DNA of 64,000 nt from Flavipsychrobacter sp. (GCA_017849575.1 JAFIGV010000007.1:1-64000); one strand, 5' to 3'; shown: positions 17,204-26,164, numbered from the stretch's first letter. Numbers and translations: made by a program. The notes: generated by a model not told the origin, from the sequence alone.

Positions 17204-18517
17204 GTGAAGACAAGAACATTAAAAAAAGACAAGGTCAACATCATTACTCTCGGCTGCTCCAAAAACATGGTGGACAGCGAAGTGCTGAGCGGACAGCTTC
17301 ATGCCAATGGTATAAAAGTGAAGCATGAAAGCGAAAAACTGGATCATAATATTGTGGTGGTAAACACCTGCGGCTTTATTGACAAAGCCAAAGAAGAGAG
17401 CATCAATACCATCCTTGAACAGGTATCGCTCAAGCAGGATGGAAGGCTGGACAAGGTATATGTTACAGGCTGCCTCAGCGAGCGCTACCGCAATGATCTG
17501 ATGCACGAAATACCAGAAGTGGATGCCTGGTTTGGAACCATGGAACTACCCCTGATGTTAAAGCAGCTCAATGCAGACTACAAGCAGGAACTGATCGGAG
17601 AGCGGCTGCTGGCTACTCCAAAGCACTATGCGTATCTGAAAATATCCGAAGGATGCAACCGCACCTGTTCCTTTTGCGCTATTCCTTTGATGCGCGGCGG
17701 ACATATCTCCAAGACCATAGAAGAGGTGGTAACCGAAGCCAAAAAATTGGTTTCTATGGGCGTGAAGGAAATCATGCTCATTGCACAGGAGCTAACTTAC
17801 TACGGGCTCGACATCTATAAAAAACGAGCGCTGGCTGACTTGTTGAAACATCTTTCTGACATACCCGGCTTGCACTGGATACGGCTGCACTATGCCTATC
17901 CTTCAAAGTTTCCGCTGGATATTCTGGATGTGATGCGCGAACGCGAAAACATCTGCAATTACCTGGATATGCCCCTGCAGCACATCTCGGACCATATGCT
18001 CCGGGCCATGAAAAGGCAGATGGATAAGCAGGAAATCTACGATCTCATTGCCGCCATTCGTGATAAGGTGCCGGGCATCTGTTTGCGCAGTACACTCATT
18101 GCCGGTTTTCCGGGTGAGACCAGAGACGATGTGGACGATCTGAAGCACTTTCTGGAACAGGTCCGGCTCGACCGTGTTGGCATTTTCACTTATTCGCACG
18201 AAGAGAATACTACTGCTTACGAACTTACCGACAATGTACCCGCAGAAGAAAAGGAAGCGCGCGCACAGGAAATAATGGAAGTGCAGCAGGAAATTTCTTA
18301 CGAAAAGAATCAGGAGAAGGTCGGCAAAACCTTCAAAGTACTCATTGACAAAAAAGAAGCCGGAAGATACCTTGGACGCACCGAATTTGATAGTGTGGAA
18401 GTGGATAATGAAGTGATCATCCATAGCAGCAAAGCCTTGCCCGTAGGCGATTTTGTGCAGGTAAAGATCACCAGGGCTTATGATTATGATTTAGAAGGAG
18501 AGGTGATAGAAAGCTAA
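17204..18517 (+). CDS. rimO: Ribosomal protein S12 methylthiotransferase RimO
   Basis: A 437-residue radical SAM enzyme that methylthiolates the conserved aspartate of ribosomal protein S12. The N-terminal UPF0004 domain carries cysteines for the auxiliary cluster (I-T-L-G-C-S-K-N, V-N-T-C-G-F, V-T-G-C-L-S). The radical SAM motif is C-N-R-T-C-S-F-C (CX3CX2C) and a TRAM domain ends the protein. The GTG at 17204 starts K-T-R-T-L-K-K-D-K, which matches the usual start of Bacteroidota RimO; no ATG fits. Its TAA interlocks with the dprA stop on the other strand. Confidence 0.95.
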   Translation: MKTRTLKKDKVNIITLGCSKNMVDSEVLSGQLHANGIKVKHESEKLDHNIVVVNTCGFIDKAKEESINTILEQVSLKQDGRLDKVYVTGCLSERYRNDLMHEIPEVDAWFGTMELPLMLKQLNADYKQELIGERLLATPKHYAYLKISEGCNRTCSFCAIPLMRGGHISKTIEEVVTEAKKLVSMGVKEIMLIAQELTYYGLDIYKKRALADLLKHLSDIPGLHWIRLHYAYPSKFPLDILDVMRERENICNYLDMPLQHISDHMLRAMKRQMDKQEIYDLIAAIRDKVPGICLRSTLIAGFPGETRDDVDDLKHFLEQVRLDRVGIFTYSHEENTTAYELTDNVPAEEKEARAQEIMEVQQEISYEKNQEKVGKTFKVLIDKKEAGRYLGRTEFDSVEVDNEVIIHSSKALPVGDFVQVKITRAYDYDLEGEVIES

Positions 18518-19644
18518 TCCAGCCGGTACATTTTTCCCGGCAAAGCTTTTACCAATCCCTGCATTTCCATTTGAAGCAATACGGAGGCCAACTGCGAATT
18601 ACTCAACTTCGAAAGATGAAGGAGTTCATCCGCATGCACAGCGTCTTTATCTTTTAGTAAGTCAAAGACAGTTTGTTCATCGGGCGAGAGATGTACAAAC
18701 ATCTGTCGCTGAACAGCCTTTTTGGGTTTGTTGCTGCTCCAGTTCATCAACTGCAGCAGATCGTCAGCGCCGGTTATTAGCGCTGCAATATTTCGTTTGA
18801 TCAACAGATTAGGTCCGCCTGATCTTGAATCGAATGTTCTGCCAGGAAATGCAGCAATTTCTCTGTTATAGCCATGGGCCACATAAGCCGTGATCATGGC
18901 CCCACCCTTTTCATCGCTTTCTACCACCACCGTCACATCGCTGATGCCTGCCACTACACGGTTACGCACCGGAAAGTTTTGTCGGTCGGGCTTGGTTTCC
19001 GTTGGGAATTCTGTAAGCAAACCGCCAAGTTCGGTCATTTCATTGGCCAGCGTTTTGTTAGCATGTGGATACAGCCGGTCGAGCCCATGACCCAGAACGC
19101 CAATGGTGGGAATGCGATGCTTTACACTTGCTTTGTGCGCAAGGGTATCGATGCCCAAAGCAAGACCGCTAACGACTAATATATCTTCTGTTTCCTTCAG
19201 TCCTTCCACCAGGTCTTCAGTAAGCCTTTGCCCATAGTCTGTATTTTTCCGGGTTCCGATGATGGCAATTGTTTTTGAGGCATTGAGATTTGCATTACCC
19301 TTATAATAAAGCACCACGGCAGGGTCATCACAATCCATAAACCGTTGCGGATATTCAGGCTCGCCCATAAAGAGAACGGAAACATTATTCCTGAGACAGA
19401 AATCCAGCTCTTCTTCCGCTCTTTTCAACACCTCCGGCGCCCGAAAAGCCCGTACCCTCTGTTCATTAAGGTTACCAATGTTTTTCAGATCTGGCAGCGG
19501 CGCTTCAAAAATGTCCTTTGCTGTAGGGTATTTTGCAAGGAGTGCACGCGCTGTCTTTGGGCCTACGTCAGGAACAAAGCTCAGGGCAAGCTGATATAGT
19601 TTTTGGGATTCGTCAATGGGCTTTGGCAACATAATTGCAAACAA
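18514..19644 (-). CDS. dprA: DNA-processing protein DprA
   Basis: A 376-residue protein that binds incoming single-stranded DNA in transformation and loads RecA. A helix-hairpin-helix region lies at the N-terminus (about 18-60, with V-P-D-V-G-P-K-T-A). The Rossmann-like DprA core begins at A-I-I-G-T-R-K-N-T-D-Y-G and contains the S-G-L-A-L-G-I-D and G-V-L-G-H-G-L-D segments. A winged-helix domain ends the chain. An internal ATG at 19632 is an equally possible start. The last base of the coding region lies inside the convergent rimO stop codon. Confidence 0.93.
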   Translation of the reverse strand: MFAIMLPKPIDESQKLYQLALSFVPDVGPKTARALLAKYPTAKDIFEAPLPDLKNIGNLNEQRVRAFRAPEVLKRAEEELDFCLRNNVSVLFMGEPEYPQRFMDCDDPAVVLYYKGNANLNASKTIAIIGTRKNTDYGQRLTEDLVEGLKETEDILVVSGLALGIDTLAHKASVKHRIPTIGVLGHGLDRLYPHANKTLANEMTELGGLLTEFPTETKPDRQNFPVRNRVVAGISDVTVVVESDEKGGAMITAYVAHGYNREIAAFPGRTFDSRSGGPNLLIKRNIAALITGADDLLQLMNWSSNKPKKAVQRQMFVHLSPDEQTVFDLLKDKDAVHADELLHLSKLSNSQLASVLLQMEMQGLVKALPGKMYRLD

Positions 19645-19660
19645 CTTAAATGAGCACTTT

Positions 19661-19668
19661 TATCTTTG
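19661..19668 (+). promoter_or_regulatory. Promoter -7 box (TATCTTTG) before the DUF6438 lipoprotein
   Basis: An exact TAnnTTTG box 18 bases before the start codon. The nearest TTG upstream (19635-19637) is 23 bases away, slightly longer than the 18-21 seen at the best sites in this window. Confidence 0.4.
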
Positions 19669-19686
19669 ACCTGAAAATAAAGAATA

Positions 19687-20190
19687 ATGAAAAAGATAGT
19701 TCCGGGTTTGTTACTTGTTTTTACGATGATTGTTTCTGCCTGCGCCATGCAGAGAAAGGTGCCGCCGCAAGGAGAGCTAAGCTTTGTGCAGATGTGGCGT
19801 ACTTCATGCTTTGGACGATGTCCGAACTACAAACTTGAACTCTATAGCGATGGCCTGCTGCGCTACACCGGTATCTCCTTCACAGACACCGGCATCTACG
19901 AAAAAAATATCGGGGCAGCAAAAGCGCAAGCCATGCTTGAAGAGTTTTCGCGATACCCCATAGATACATTGCAGGCAAGCTATGATGTTAACATATCGGA
20001 TCTTCCGGGTTTGAACTATATTTTTCGGTATGGCGATAAAACTAAGGAAGTACGTAATGCCGAGTTTGGCCCCGCCTTCCTCAAAGAAATGGCTACGGAA
20101 ATGGATCGCTTTGTAAGGTCAGGTCCTTCGGAACGGCCCCATATGGATGGAAGCTGGAAATTGATATCAAAAGATCCGAAGGGAGATTAA
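19687..20190 (+). CDS. DUF6438-type lipoprotein
   Basis: A 167-residue predicted lipoprotein: residues 1-19 form a lipoprotein signal with the lipobox V-S-A-C. The mature part starts with T-S-C-F-G-R-C-P-N-Y-K-L-E-L-Y-S-D-G, the two-cysteine motif typical of DUF6438 proteins, and ends in a basic, polar tail. The role is unknown; the protein probably sits on the periplasmic side of a membrane. It is a lone gene between dprA (divergent) and a rho-independent terminator just after its stop. Confidence 0.75.
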   Translation: MKKIVPGLLLVFTMIVSACAMQRKVPPQGELSFVQMWRTSCFGRCPNYKLELYSDGLLRYTGISFTDTGIYEKNIGAAKAQAMLEEFSRYPIDTLQASYDVNISDLPGLNYIFRYGDKTKEVRNAEFGPAFLKEMATEMDRFVRSGPSERPHMDGSWKLISKDPKGD

Positions 20191-20213
20191 CTACAAAAAA
20201 GAGCTATACAAGA

Positions 20214-20247
20214 GAGCCGTCCTGAGGAGAACGGCTCACTTTTTTTA
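20214..20247 (+). terminator. Intrinsic terminator after the DUF6438 gene
   Basis: A perfect 7-bp stem (20214-20220 with 20231-20237) with a 10-base loop is followed on the plus strand by a run of T. It closes the DUF6438 transcript and also overlaps the end of the convergent ferredoxin gene. Confidence 0.75.
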
Positions 20248-20592
20248 TAGATGCAACTTGTCCTTTTTCGACAAGAGTTCCTCTACGGTTTCCCGATACA
20301 TCTCATCCGGTACACAGCAGTCCACAGGGCAAACGGCAGCACATTGCGGCTCGTCGTGGAAACCCTGGCACTCGGTACACTTGTCGGGCGTAATGTAATA
20401 TACATCCACAGCGCGGGGTGCATGACGCTCGCCGGCATCTGTGGTTTTTCCATCCATAAGCGTATAGGCGCCCTTAATTGAAGTTCCGTCGGCAATTGCC
20501 CATTCTACCCCACCCTCATAGATCGCGTTGTTCGGACACTCAGGTTCGCAAGCCCCGCAGTTGATGCATTCGTCTGTTATCTTAATAGCCAT
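20245..20592 (-). CDS. 4Fe-4S dicluster ferredoxin
   Basis: A 115-residue YfhL/FdxA-like ferredoxin for low-potential electron transfer in the cytoplasm. The first cluster motif is [12 protein letters not shown] near residue 10. The second is C-T-E-C with C-A-A-V-C-P eight residues later, so one cluster loop is extended. An approximately 40-residue linker between the motifs is longer than in bacterial clostridial-type ferredoxins. It is transcribed divergently from the LuxC-type reductase, and the 68-base spacer holds a TAACTTTG box for the leftward direction. A functional link of the two is possible but unproven. Confidence 0.88.
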   Translation of the reverse strand: MAIKITDECINCGACEPECPNNAIYEGGVEWAIADGTSIKGAYTLMDGKTTDAGERHAPRAVDVYYITPDKCTECQGFHDEPQCAAVCPVDCCVPDEMYRETVEELLSKKDKLHL

Positions 20593-20623
20593 CTGTCGTT
20601 TTGATTTTTGGGATTTGTGGCGT

Positions 20624-20631
20624 CAAAGTTA
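20624..20631 (-). promoter_or_regulatory. Promoter -7 box (TAACTTTG) before the ferredoxin gene
   Basis: An exact TAnnTTTG box on the minus strand, about 32 bases before the ferredoxin start codon. No TTG at 18-21 bases upstream, so support is partial. Confidence 0.4.
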
Positions 20632-20660
20632 CAATTTCGCAAACAGAAAAAATATACGGT

Positions 20661-21656
20661 ATGGTCACGCTCGAAAAAAGAATTGAACTGCTGGAAAGGC
20701 TCGGAAAATATATGCTTTCGGACGACGAAGCCTGGCAAAATACTCAGCAGCGGGCGCAAACATCTAACCCGTGGTTCACTCAGGAATCTGTTGAAACGGC
20801 GGTTCGGAATATCGCAGAATCCTTTCTCGAACCGGATAAGCTCAAAGCCTGGGTGGCCAGTTACACTCTTCCGTCGGTTAGCTGTAAGGTAGGCATCGTT
20901 ATGGCCGGAAATATCCCGCTGGTGGGCTTTCACGATTTTCTCTGCGGTTTTGTGTGCCAGCACGATCTTTATTTAAAATTATCCTCGAAAGACGAAGTGT
21001 TGCTCCGGCACCTTATTGAAAAGCTAAAAATCTGGCAACCGGAACTGGAAGCGGCCATTCATCTGGCGGAAAATTTAAAGAATTGCGATGCCTATATAGC
21101 CACCGGTAGCAACAATACCGCCAGATACTTTGAGCAGTACTTTTCAAGATACCCGCACCTGATTCGCAAGAACAGAACCTCGGTGGCCATACTCGAAGGC
21201 GACGAAGACGAAGACGAGCTCAGGGCGCTGGCAAATGACGTGTTTCTCTATTTTGGGCTGGGCTGCAGAAATGTAACCCAGGTTTGCGTACCGCGCCATT
21301 ATGATTTTTCCAGGCTGCTGGAAACCTTCAGGCTCTATGCCGATAATATGCTGCATCACAAGTACAAGAATAATTACGACTATCATTTTGCAGTGTATTT
21401 GCTCAACAAAGTGCCGTTTCTTACCAACGACTCACTGCTTCTTGTAGAAAATGACCTTCCTTTTTCGGCGGTCAGTGTGTTGCACTATCGCTATTATGAC
21501 GATATGAAGGCACTGGCCCACGAGCTGGAGCTATCGCAAGACATACAGACGGTGATAGGCAGAGGGTTCACGCCGTTGGGTACCGCGCAACAACCTTCGC
21601 TTTATGAGTATGCGGATGGCGTGGATACCATGGCATTTTTGTGTAGTTTAAAGTGA
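20661..21656 (+). CDS. Acyl-CoA reductase, LuxC family
   Basis: A 331-residue protein related to LuxC acyl-CoA reductases and aldehyde dehydrogenase folds, which reduce acyl-CoA to aldehyde with NADPH. Visible family features are V-G-I-V-M-A-G-N-I-P-L-V-G-F-H-D (nucleotide-binding region), Y-I-A-T-G-S-N-N-T-A-R-Y, and the cysteine in F-G-L-G-C-R-N-V-T that aligns with the catalytic position. The ATG at 20661 is preferred to an in-frame start at 20601 because the upstream 20 residues do not look like protein and run into the promoter spacer. It is followed after 18 bases by a serine hydrolase. In non-luminous Bacteroidota the physiological substrate is not known. Confidence 0.85.
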   Translation: MVTLEKRIELLERLGKYMLSDDEAWQNTQQRAQTSNPWFTQESVETAVRNIAESFLEPDKLKAWVASYTLPSVSCKVGIVMAGNIPLVGFHDFLCGFVCQHDLYLKLSSKDEVLLRHLIEKLKIWQPELEAAIHLAENLKNCDAYIATGSNNTARYFEQYFSRYPHLIRKNRTSVAILEGDEDEDELRALANDVFLYFGLGCRNVTQVCVPRHYDFSRLLETFRLYADNMLHHKYKNNYDYHFAVYLLNKVPFLTNDSLLLVENDLPFSAVSVLHYRYYDDMKALAHELELSQDIQTVIGRGFTPLGTAQQPSLYEYADGVDTMAFLCSLK

Positions 21657-21674
21657 ATTTTCAACCCCCACTCT

Positions 21675-23018
21675 ATGCAGCGCTTTACAATAATATTACT
21701 GCTCCTGTTTTTACTTCCCTCGTTTGCTTTCTCACAGAAAGTTGATTTTGTGAAGTTGGATTCACTGATTACGCGGGTAGATCGTTTCGACAAAATGATG
21801 GGAGCGCTGACGATCTCAAAAAACGGAAAGATCATCTATTCAAAAGCATGGGGCTATCGTGCTTTTTCCGAACAGGAACGATTGAAAAGCAACACGGATA
21901 CCCGGTATCGCATCGGGTCTATTACCAAAATGTTCACCGCGGTAATGATTCTGCAACTTGTAGAAGAGGGGAAAATTCAGCTCAGCGATAAACTGGCAAA
22001 GTACTACCCCGAAATACCGAATGCGGAAAAGATCAGCATAGCGCAGATGCTTAACCACCACAGCGGCCTCTACAACTTTACCGATACAAGTTATCTCCGT
22101 TATCATACACAGGCCAAATCTCAGAAGGAACTCCTTTCCTTATTCGCCTCGCAGACGCCCGTTTTTGCGCCTGGCGAAAGAGCAGAATACTCAAACACCA
22201 ACTTTGTGCTGCTGGGTTATATCGTGGAGCAGGTGACCGGCGATAGTTATGCCGCCAATCTGAAAAAACGCATTACCGGAAAAACAGGACTGAAAAATAC
22301 GCGACCCGGAAGTAAAATAAATCCGGCGAATAATGAAGCGGCCTCTTTCGGCTATTACGACCAAAACTGGCTTACAGAACCTGAAACGGACATGAGCATA
22401 CCGGGTGGTGCCGGCTGCATCACTTCCACTACAGGCGATCTGGTAAAGTTTATTGAGGCGCTCTTCCGCAATAAACTGCTGAAACCGGCCACACTTGCCA
22501 AAATGCTGACGCTTACTGACGGTTATGGCTATGGTATCTTTCAGTTTCCCTTCGATGAAAAAACCGCCTATGGACACACCGGCGGCATTGATGAGTTTCA
22601 TTCCGTACTGGGCTATTTTCCGAAAGACAGTTTTGCTTTTGCGTTCACGGGTAACGCTGCTAACATCGACATGAACGATCTGGTGATCGGTGTACTGAGC
22701 ATATGCTTCAACCGTCACTACGAACTGCCCGACTATGCGGTTCAGGCGTACGCGTTGGCAGCAGAAGAGCTTGCAAAATATGAAGGCACTTATGCTTCTG
22801 AAGATATCCCATTGAAGATTGTGTTGCGCAAAGTAGGCGACAAGCTTACAGCACAGGCTACAGGACAGGGGGCATTTTCTCTGACACCCGTATCTCCCCG
22901 CGAGTTTCGCTTCGAACCTGCGCAGATATCCATGATCTTTGAAGACTCAGGCGCCCTTCCCGTTACAACTTTTACGCTACGGCAAGCCGGCGGAAAGTAT
23001 ATCTTTAAAAAAGAGTAA
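21675..23018 (+). CDS. Secreted serine hydrolase, class C beta-lactamase family
   Basis: A 447-residue exported protein of the beta-lactamase/DD-peptidase (PF00144) fold. After a signal peptide (residues 1-19) the catalytic S82-I-T-K85 is followed by Y172-S-N and H301-T-G, the three active-site motifs of the family. A small beta-rich C-terminal domain (about 355-447) is common in Bacteroidota relatives. Members may be D-amino-acid peptidases or esterases; beta-lactam hydrolysis cannot be claimed. It follows the LuxC-type gene closely in the same direction. Confidence 0.88.
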   Translation: MQRFTIILLLLFLLPSFAFSQKVDFVKLDSLITRVDRFDKMMGALTISKNGKIIYSKAWGYRAFSEQERLKSNTDTRYRIGSITKMFTAVMILQLVEEGKIQLSDKLAKYYPEIPNAEKISIAQMLNHHSGLYNFTDTSYLRYHTQAKSQKELLSLFASQTPVFAPGERAEYSNTNFVLLGYIVEQVTGDSYAANLKKRITGKTGLKNTRPGSKINPANNEAASFGYYDQNWLTEPETDMSIPGGAGCITSTTGDLVKFIEALFRNKLLKPATLAKMLTLTDGYGYGIFQFPFDEKTAYGHTGGIDEFHSVLGYFPKDSFAFAFTGNAANIDMNDLVIGVLSICFNRHYELPDYAVQAYALAAEELAKYEGTYASEDIPLKIVLRKVGDKLTAQATGQGAFSLTPVSPREFRFEPAQISMIFEDSGALPVTTFTLRQAGGKYIFKKE

Positions 23019-23034
23019 AGCCGATGTACATTAA

Positions 23035-23334
23035 TTATCGGTATTTACCCACTTTATCTCCTATACTCACATCCTGCACAAAACTTCGCTGCAGTTTCAG
23101 GTTGATCAGTACTTCTTCGGCTCCGGCGGCCCGGCAGGTATCCTGCACCTCGTGAATCAACTGCATCACGGCATCATAGTCGCCTTCTATTACCGTCTCG
23201 AAAGGACATACAAGGTGCACCAGACCGGAACGTTTTATGGTAGCTATGGCTTCGTCTATAATACGATATACTTCTGCTTTGTCCGGCAGTCCTAAGGGCA
23301 GCACCTGTATTGCTACATTCACCTGATGTTTCAT
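23035..23334 (-). CDS. Thiamine-binding-like protein (MTH1187/YkoF family)
   Basis: A 99-residue protein of the DUF77 family: a ferredoxin-like fold starting V-A-I-Q-V-L-P-L-G, with I-D-E-A-I-A-T-I-K-R-S-G and C-P-F-E-T-V-I-E-G as the conserved core. Family members bind thiamine or related ligands as tetramers. It converges on the serine hydrolase end (16-base gap) and is divergent from the DUF2911 gene. No thiamine genes lie nearby. Confidence 0.85.
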   Translation of the reverse strand: MKHQVNVAIQVLPLGLPDKAEVYRIIDEAIATIKRSGLVHLVCPFETVIEGDYDAVMQLIHEVQDTCRAAGAEEVLINLKLQRSFVQDVSIGDKVGKYR

Positions 23335-23408
23335 CCGGCAAAGTAAGGCCTGTGTGTTTTGATAAAAAAATGTTCCTCGTAACTTGTGCCTATCAAATCA
23401 ACCATTTC

Positions 23409-24248
23409 ATGAAAAAATTTTCACTCACACTACTGTTCGCTGCAGCCATCTTTGCTTCAGCTCAGGCACAGGATCTTAAATTGCCTGCTCTGAGTCCGGG
23501 CGCACGCCTTTCTCAGGATTTTTCTACCTCAACCATCGAGATCAATTACAGCCGGCCTTCCATAAGGGGTAGAAAAATTTTCGGCGATCTGGTAGCGTTT
23601 AATGAAGTTTGGCGTACGGGTGCCAACGCTGCAACCAAAATAAAATTCGGAGAAGACGTCACCGTAGGCGGGCAGGAAATTAAAGCCGGCGAATATGCTC
23701 TTTATACGATTCCCGGTCGCGACCAGTGGGAAGTAATCCTGAATAAGGGCGTCACCAATTGGGGACAGATGGGCTACGATAAAAAAGACGATGTGGCGAG
23801 GATTATGGTAAAAGCGCAGCGGATGCCTGCTGTAGTACAGACATTCACCATCGAGATTGCGAACATTACCATGAATAGCTGCACCATTGATCTGGAATGG
23901 GAGCAGACAAAAATATCCCTGCCGGTGGTAGCCAATAACGAAGCGAGACTGAATGCCGCAATAGACAAGGCGATCAACAAACCCGCTATACCATATTATC
24001 AGGCAGCCAATTACTATTTTGAAAAAGGCGAAGACCTCAACAAAGCCATGGAATATGTAAACAAGGCTCTGGCACAAAATCCCAATGCATTCTTCATGTA
24101 CGCGCTCAAAGCTCGCATAGCCGACAAGCAAGGCAACCGCAACGAAGCCGTCTCTGCCGCCACTCAGTCTATGGAACTGGCCAGAGGCACAGCCTTTGAG
24201 AACGAATACAAGCGCAGCATGTCGAAAATCATCAAAGGAAAGCGATAA
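23409..24248 (+). CDS. DUF2911 domain protein with C-terminal TPR-like region, secreted
   Basis: A 279-residue exported protein. The signal peptide spans residues 1-20. Residues about 24-165 are a DUF2911 domain (S-P-G-A-R-L-S-Q-D-F, I-E-I-N-Y-S-R-P-S-I-R-G-R, W-R-T-G-A-N-A-A-T-K-I). Residues about 185-270 hold two helical TPR-like repeats (A-M-E-Y-V-N-K-A-L-A-Q-N-P; G-N-R-N-E-A-V-S-A-A). The ATG at 23409 begins the signal peptide, and the longer in-frame extension is not credible. The role is unknown. Confidence 0.85.
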   Translation: MKKFSLTLLFAAAIFASAQAQDLKLPALSPGARLSQDFSTSTIEINYSRPSIRGRKIFGDLVAFNEVWRTGANAATKIKFGEDVTVGGQEIKAGEYALYTIPGRDQWEVILNKGVTNWGQMGYDKKDDVARIMVKAQRMPAVVQTFTIEIANITMNSCTIDLEWEQTKISLPVVANNEARLNAAIDKAINKPAIPYYQAANYYFEKGEDLNKAMEYVNKALAQNPNAFFMYALKARIADKQGNRNEAVSAATQSMELARGTAFENEYKRSMSKIIKGKR

Positions 24249-24271
24249 GAAAAATGGAAACCATCAATAGT

Positions 24272-24297
24272 AAAGCATCCGGATCCGGGTGCTTTTT
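24272..24297. terminator. Intrinsic terminator between convergent genes
   Basis: A 10-bp stem (24272-24281 with 24286-24295, one G-T pair) with a GATC loop and a T-run on the plus strand. It ends the DUF2911 transcript. The last three bases of the leftward gene lie at 24301, so that gene could use the hairpin as well. Confidence 0.75.
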
Positions 24298-24300
24298 GCT

Positions 24301-25602
24301 TTAAGGCTGAAATACCCTTTCCAGAGCCCAGGCCTTGAGCCGCATTTCCTCCCACTCCAGCGAAGGGTCGCTATCGTAAGTAATAGCGCCACCCGTACGA
24401 TAGGAAAGGTATCGCGAACGCTCGTTGTAGAAAAGACTCCGGATGACTACATTAAAGTCAAAATCTCCCTCCGGTGAAATATAACCGACAGTGCCGGAGA
24501 AAAGCTCGCGGGCACAACTTTCGTAATGGTCAATCAACTCCATCACTTTTATTTTAGGCGCACCCGTCATGCTACCCATAGGAAAAGCCAGCCGGAAGGC
24601 ATCGGCACCGGTGAAAGAATCTTGTAGTGTGCCTGCCACGGTCGAGATCATTTGATGTACCTGCGGAAAGGTGTAAATACCAAAGAGCTCTTCCACGGAC
24701 ACGGAGCCGGGCACGCAGCTCCTTGCCAGATCGTTGCGAACAAGATCTACGATCATGATGTTTTCCGCCTGCTCTTTGATGCTGTTGCGCAAAGCAGAGC
24801 GCGCAGTGGCATCATCGGTAGCGTCCTGCATTCTTCTTGCCGTTCCTTTTATGGGTTGAGATATAAGTCTGGATCCGTTCTTCCACAAAAATCTTTCGGG
24901 ACTGGCACACATCATGTATAAGTGCTGCAACTTATAATGTGCAGCAAACGGCGCGGGCGACCGGTCATTGAGTCTTTGAAAAACATGCTCAGGATGGATA
25001 GTAACATCTTCGGCATACCCTTCGCAGCAATAATTTATCTCATAGCAATCGCCATTTCGGATATGATCTTTGAGCCGTGCAATAGTCTGTAAATAAGCAT
25101 CGCGCGAAACCCGCTGTGTAAAATCTATAGGCTGCGGCAGAACGTCCGGCGCAGCCGCGGTAGCTTGCATCAGGTACAAAAAAAGATCGTCGGTTGCATC
25201 CCTGTAGGTTTCCACAACGAGGTGATCAGCTCCGCGCTCAAGGTAGCACACGGTTTCGGGACAAAAAAAATAGTAGTCGGGAAAACCAAGGTACCGCGGC
25301 ACAGTAGTGTTGAGCCTGGATTCCAGCAGGTTTTTAGCATCGTAGTTTACATGACCGAAAAGCCAGTCGCCCTGTCCACGAGCACTTTGATTGTTAGTAA
25401 ACAGAAATCCGTCGCCAGGATTTTCGGGCGTCTGTATGGCACCCATAGCGAGCAAACATTCATAGCGACCGTGGCTTAACGCGTATTCGTTACTGTCCAG
25501 AAAAAGAAAAATGCTGAACTGTTGTGCCCAGTTCAGCATCTTCTGTTTAATATTCCGGTAGCTTTGATCTGCTAGGGGAAATATGATCTTATTTCTCTGC
25601 AA
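24301..25602 (-). CDS. Aminodeoxychorismate synthase component I-like chorismate-binding enzyme
   Basis: A 433-residue chorismate-binding enzyme of the PabB/TrpE group. Features include the glutamate-rich S-A-L-R-N-S-I-K-E-Q-A-E-N-I-M-I-V-D-L-V-R-N-D, the S-Q-P-I-K-G-T-A-R-R segment and the G-S-M-T-G-A-P-K-I-K-V-M signature, all in the expected order. It lacks the amidotransferase domain. It should make 4-amino-4-deoxychorismate (folate pathway) with a glutamine amidotransferase partner encoded elsewhere. The size fits PabB better than TrpE. The acidic protein gene lies just upstream (12 bases), so it may be read through from there. Confidence 0.85.
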   Translation of the reverse strand: MQRNKIIFPLADQSYRNIKQKMLNWAQQFSIFLFLDSNEYALSHGRYECLLAMGAIQTPENPGDGFLFTNNQSARGQGDWLFGHVNYDAKNLLESRLNTTVPRYLGFPDYYFFCPETVCYLERGADHLVVETYRDATDDLFLYLMQATAAAPDVLPQPIDFTQRVSRDAYLQTIARLKDHIRNGDCYEINYCCEGYAEDVTIHPEHVFQRLNDRSPAPFAAHYKLQHLYMMCASPERFLWKNGSRLISQPIKGTARRMQDATDDATARSALRNSIKEQAENIMIVDLVRNDLARSCVPGSVSVEELFGIYTFPQVHQMISTVAGTLQDSFTGADAFRLAFPMGSMTGAPKIKVMELIDHYESCARELFSGTVGYISPEGDFDFNVVIRSLFYNERSRYLSYRTGGAITYDSDPSLEWEEMRLKAWALERVFQP

Positions 25603-25614
25603 GGAGCCCCTTAA

Positions 25615-26052
25615 TTAAAAATCATCATCATCGTCATCGAACCCATTGTCGTCACTAAAAAAGCCAAGATCCTTAAACTCGTCGTCAATTTCAAAATCAT
25701 CATCATCGCCCCCTTTTTTCTTTCCTGTTGCTGCCTTTTTCGACTTAGGCAAATCAAACTCTTCAAAATCCTTGTCCATATCAAAGTCGTCTTCTTCATC
25801 TCCGTCAAATCCTTCATCCTCGTCTTCAAAATCGTCGTCGTCATCATCATCGTCATCATCGCTGGCAGCAGAAGTGGTTTTCTTGCCAGCCAGTTTCTTT
25901 TTAGGAGTGTCCTCCAATTCGTCGTTCAGATCATCGTCATCATTTTCTTCATCATTCGAAGTTTTAGCCTTCGATGTCGTTTTCTTCGCTGTGGTGGTGC
26001 TGCGGGGAGCGCTCTTTTTTGTAGATGCTGTTTTAGTAGAATTGGATCTCAT
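25615..26052 (-). CDS. Acidic low-complexity protein with Lys/Ser/Thr-rich N-terminus
   Basis: A 145-residue protein of extreme composition. The N-terminal about 35 residues are Lys/Ser/Thr/Arg-rich, as in nucleic-acid-binding tails. The rest is dominated by Asp and Glu, including a run of ten consecutive Asp near residue 65 and a final D-D-D-D-D-D-F. Two Lys-rich islands (P-K-K-K-L-A-G-K-K and A-A-T-G-K-K-K-G-G) interrupt it. No known domain is recognised. Codons for the Asp run alternate GAT and GAC, so the DNA is a near-perfect GAY repeat prone to length change. A chaperone-like or RNA/DNA-associated role is only an inference. It lies between purA and the PabB-like gene on the same strand. 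Confidence 0.7.
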   Translation of the reverse strand: MRSNSTKTASTKKSAPRSTTTAKKTTSKAKTSNDEENDDDDLNDELEDTPKKKLAGKKTTSAASDDDDDDDDDDFEDEDEGFDGDEEDDFDMDKDFEEFDLPKSKKAATGKKKGGDDDDFEIDDEFKDLGFFSDDNGFDDDDDDF

Positions 26053-26164
26053 GTTCTTACTATTGCTGCGTAAATTTTTAACTGTTTATCGAAATTGCCA
26101 AATTTTTTTTGTCGTGAAAATGAATAAATTTTCAGCGGAGAATTGATGTAAAAAGTGCTTGGAC

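Noticed and set aside
25811-25862. CRISPR-like or microsatellite array
   Set aside because: The repeat is the GAY codon run for Asp in an open frame; there are no spacers.
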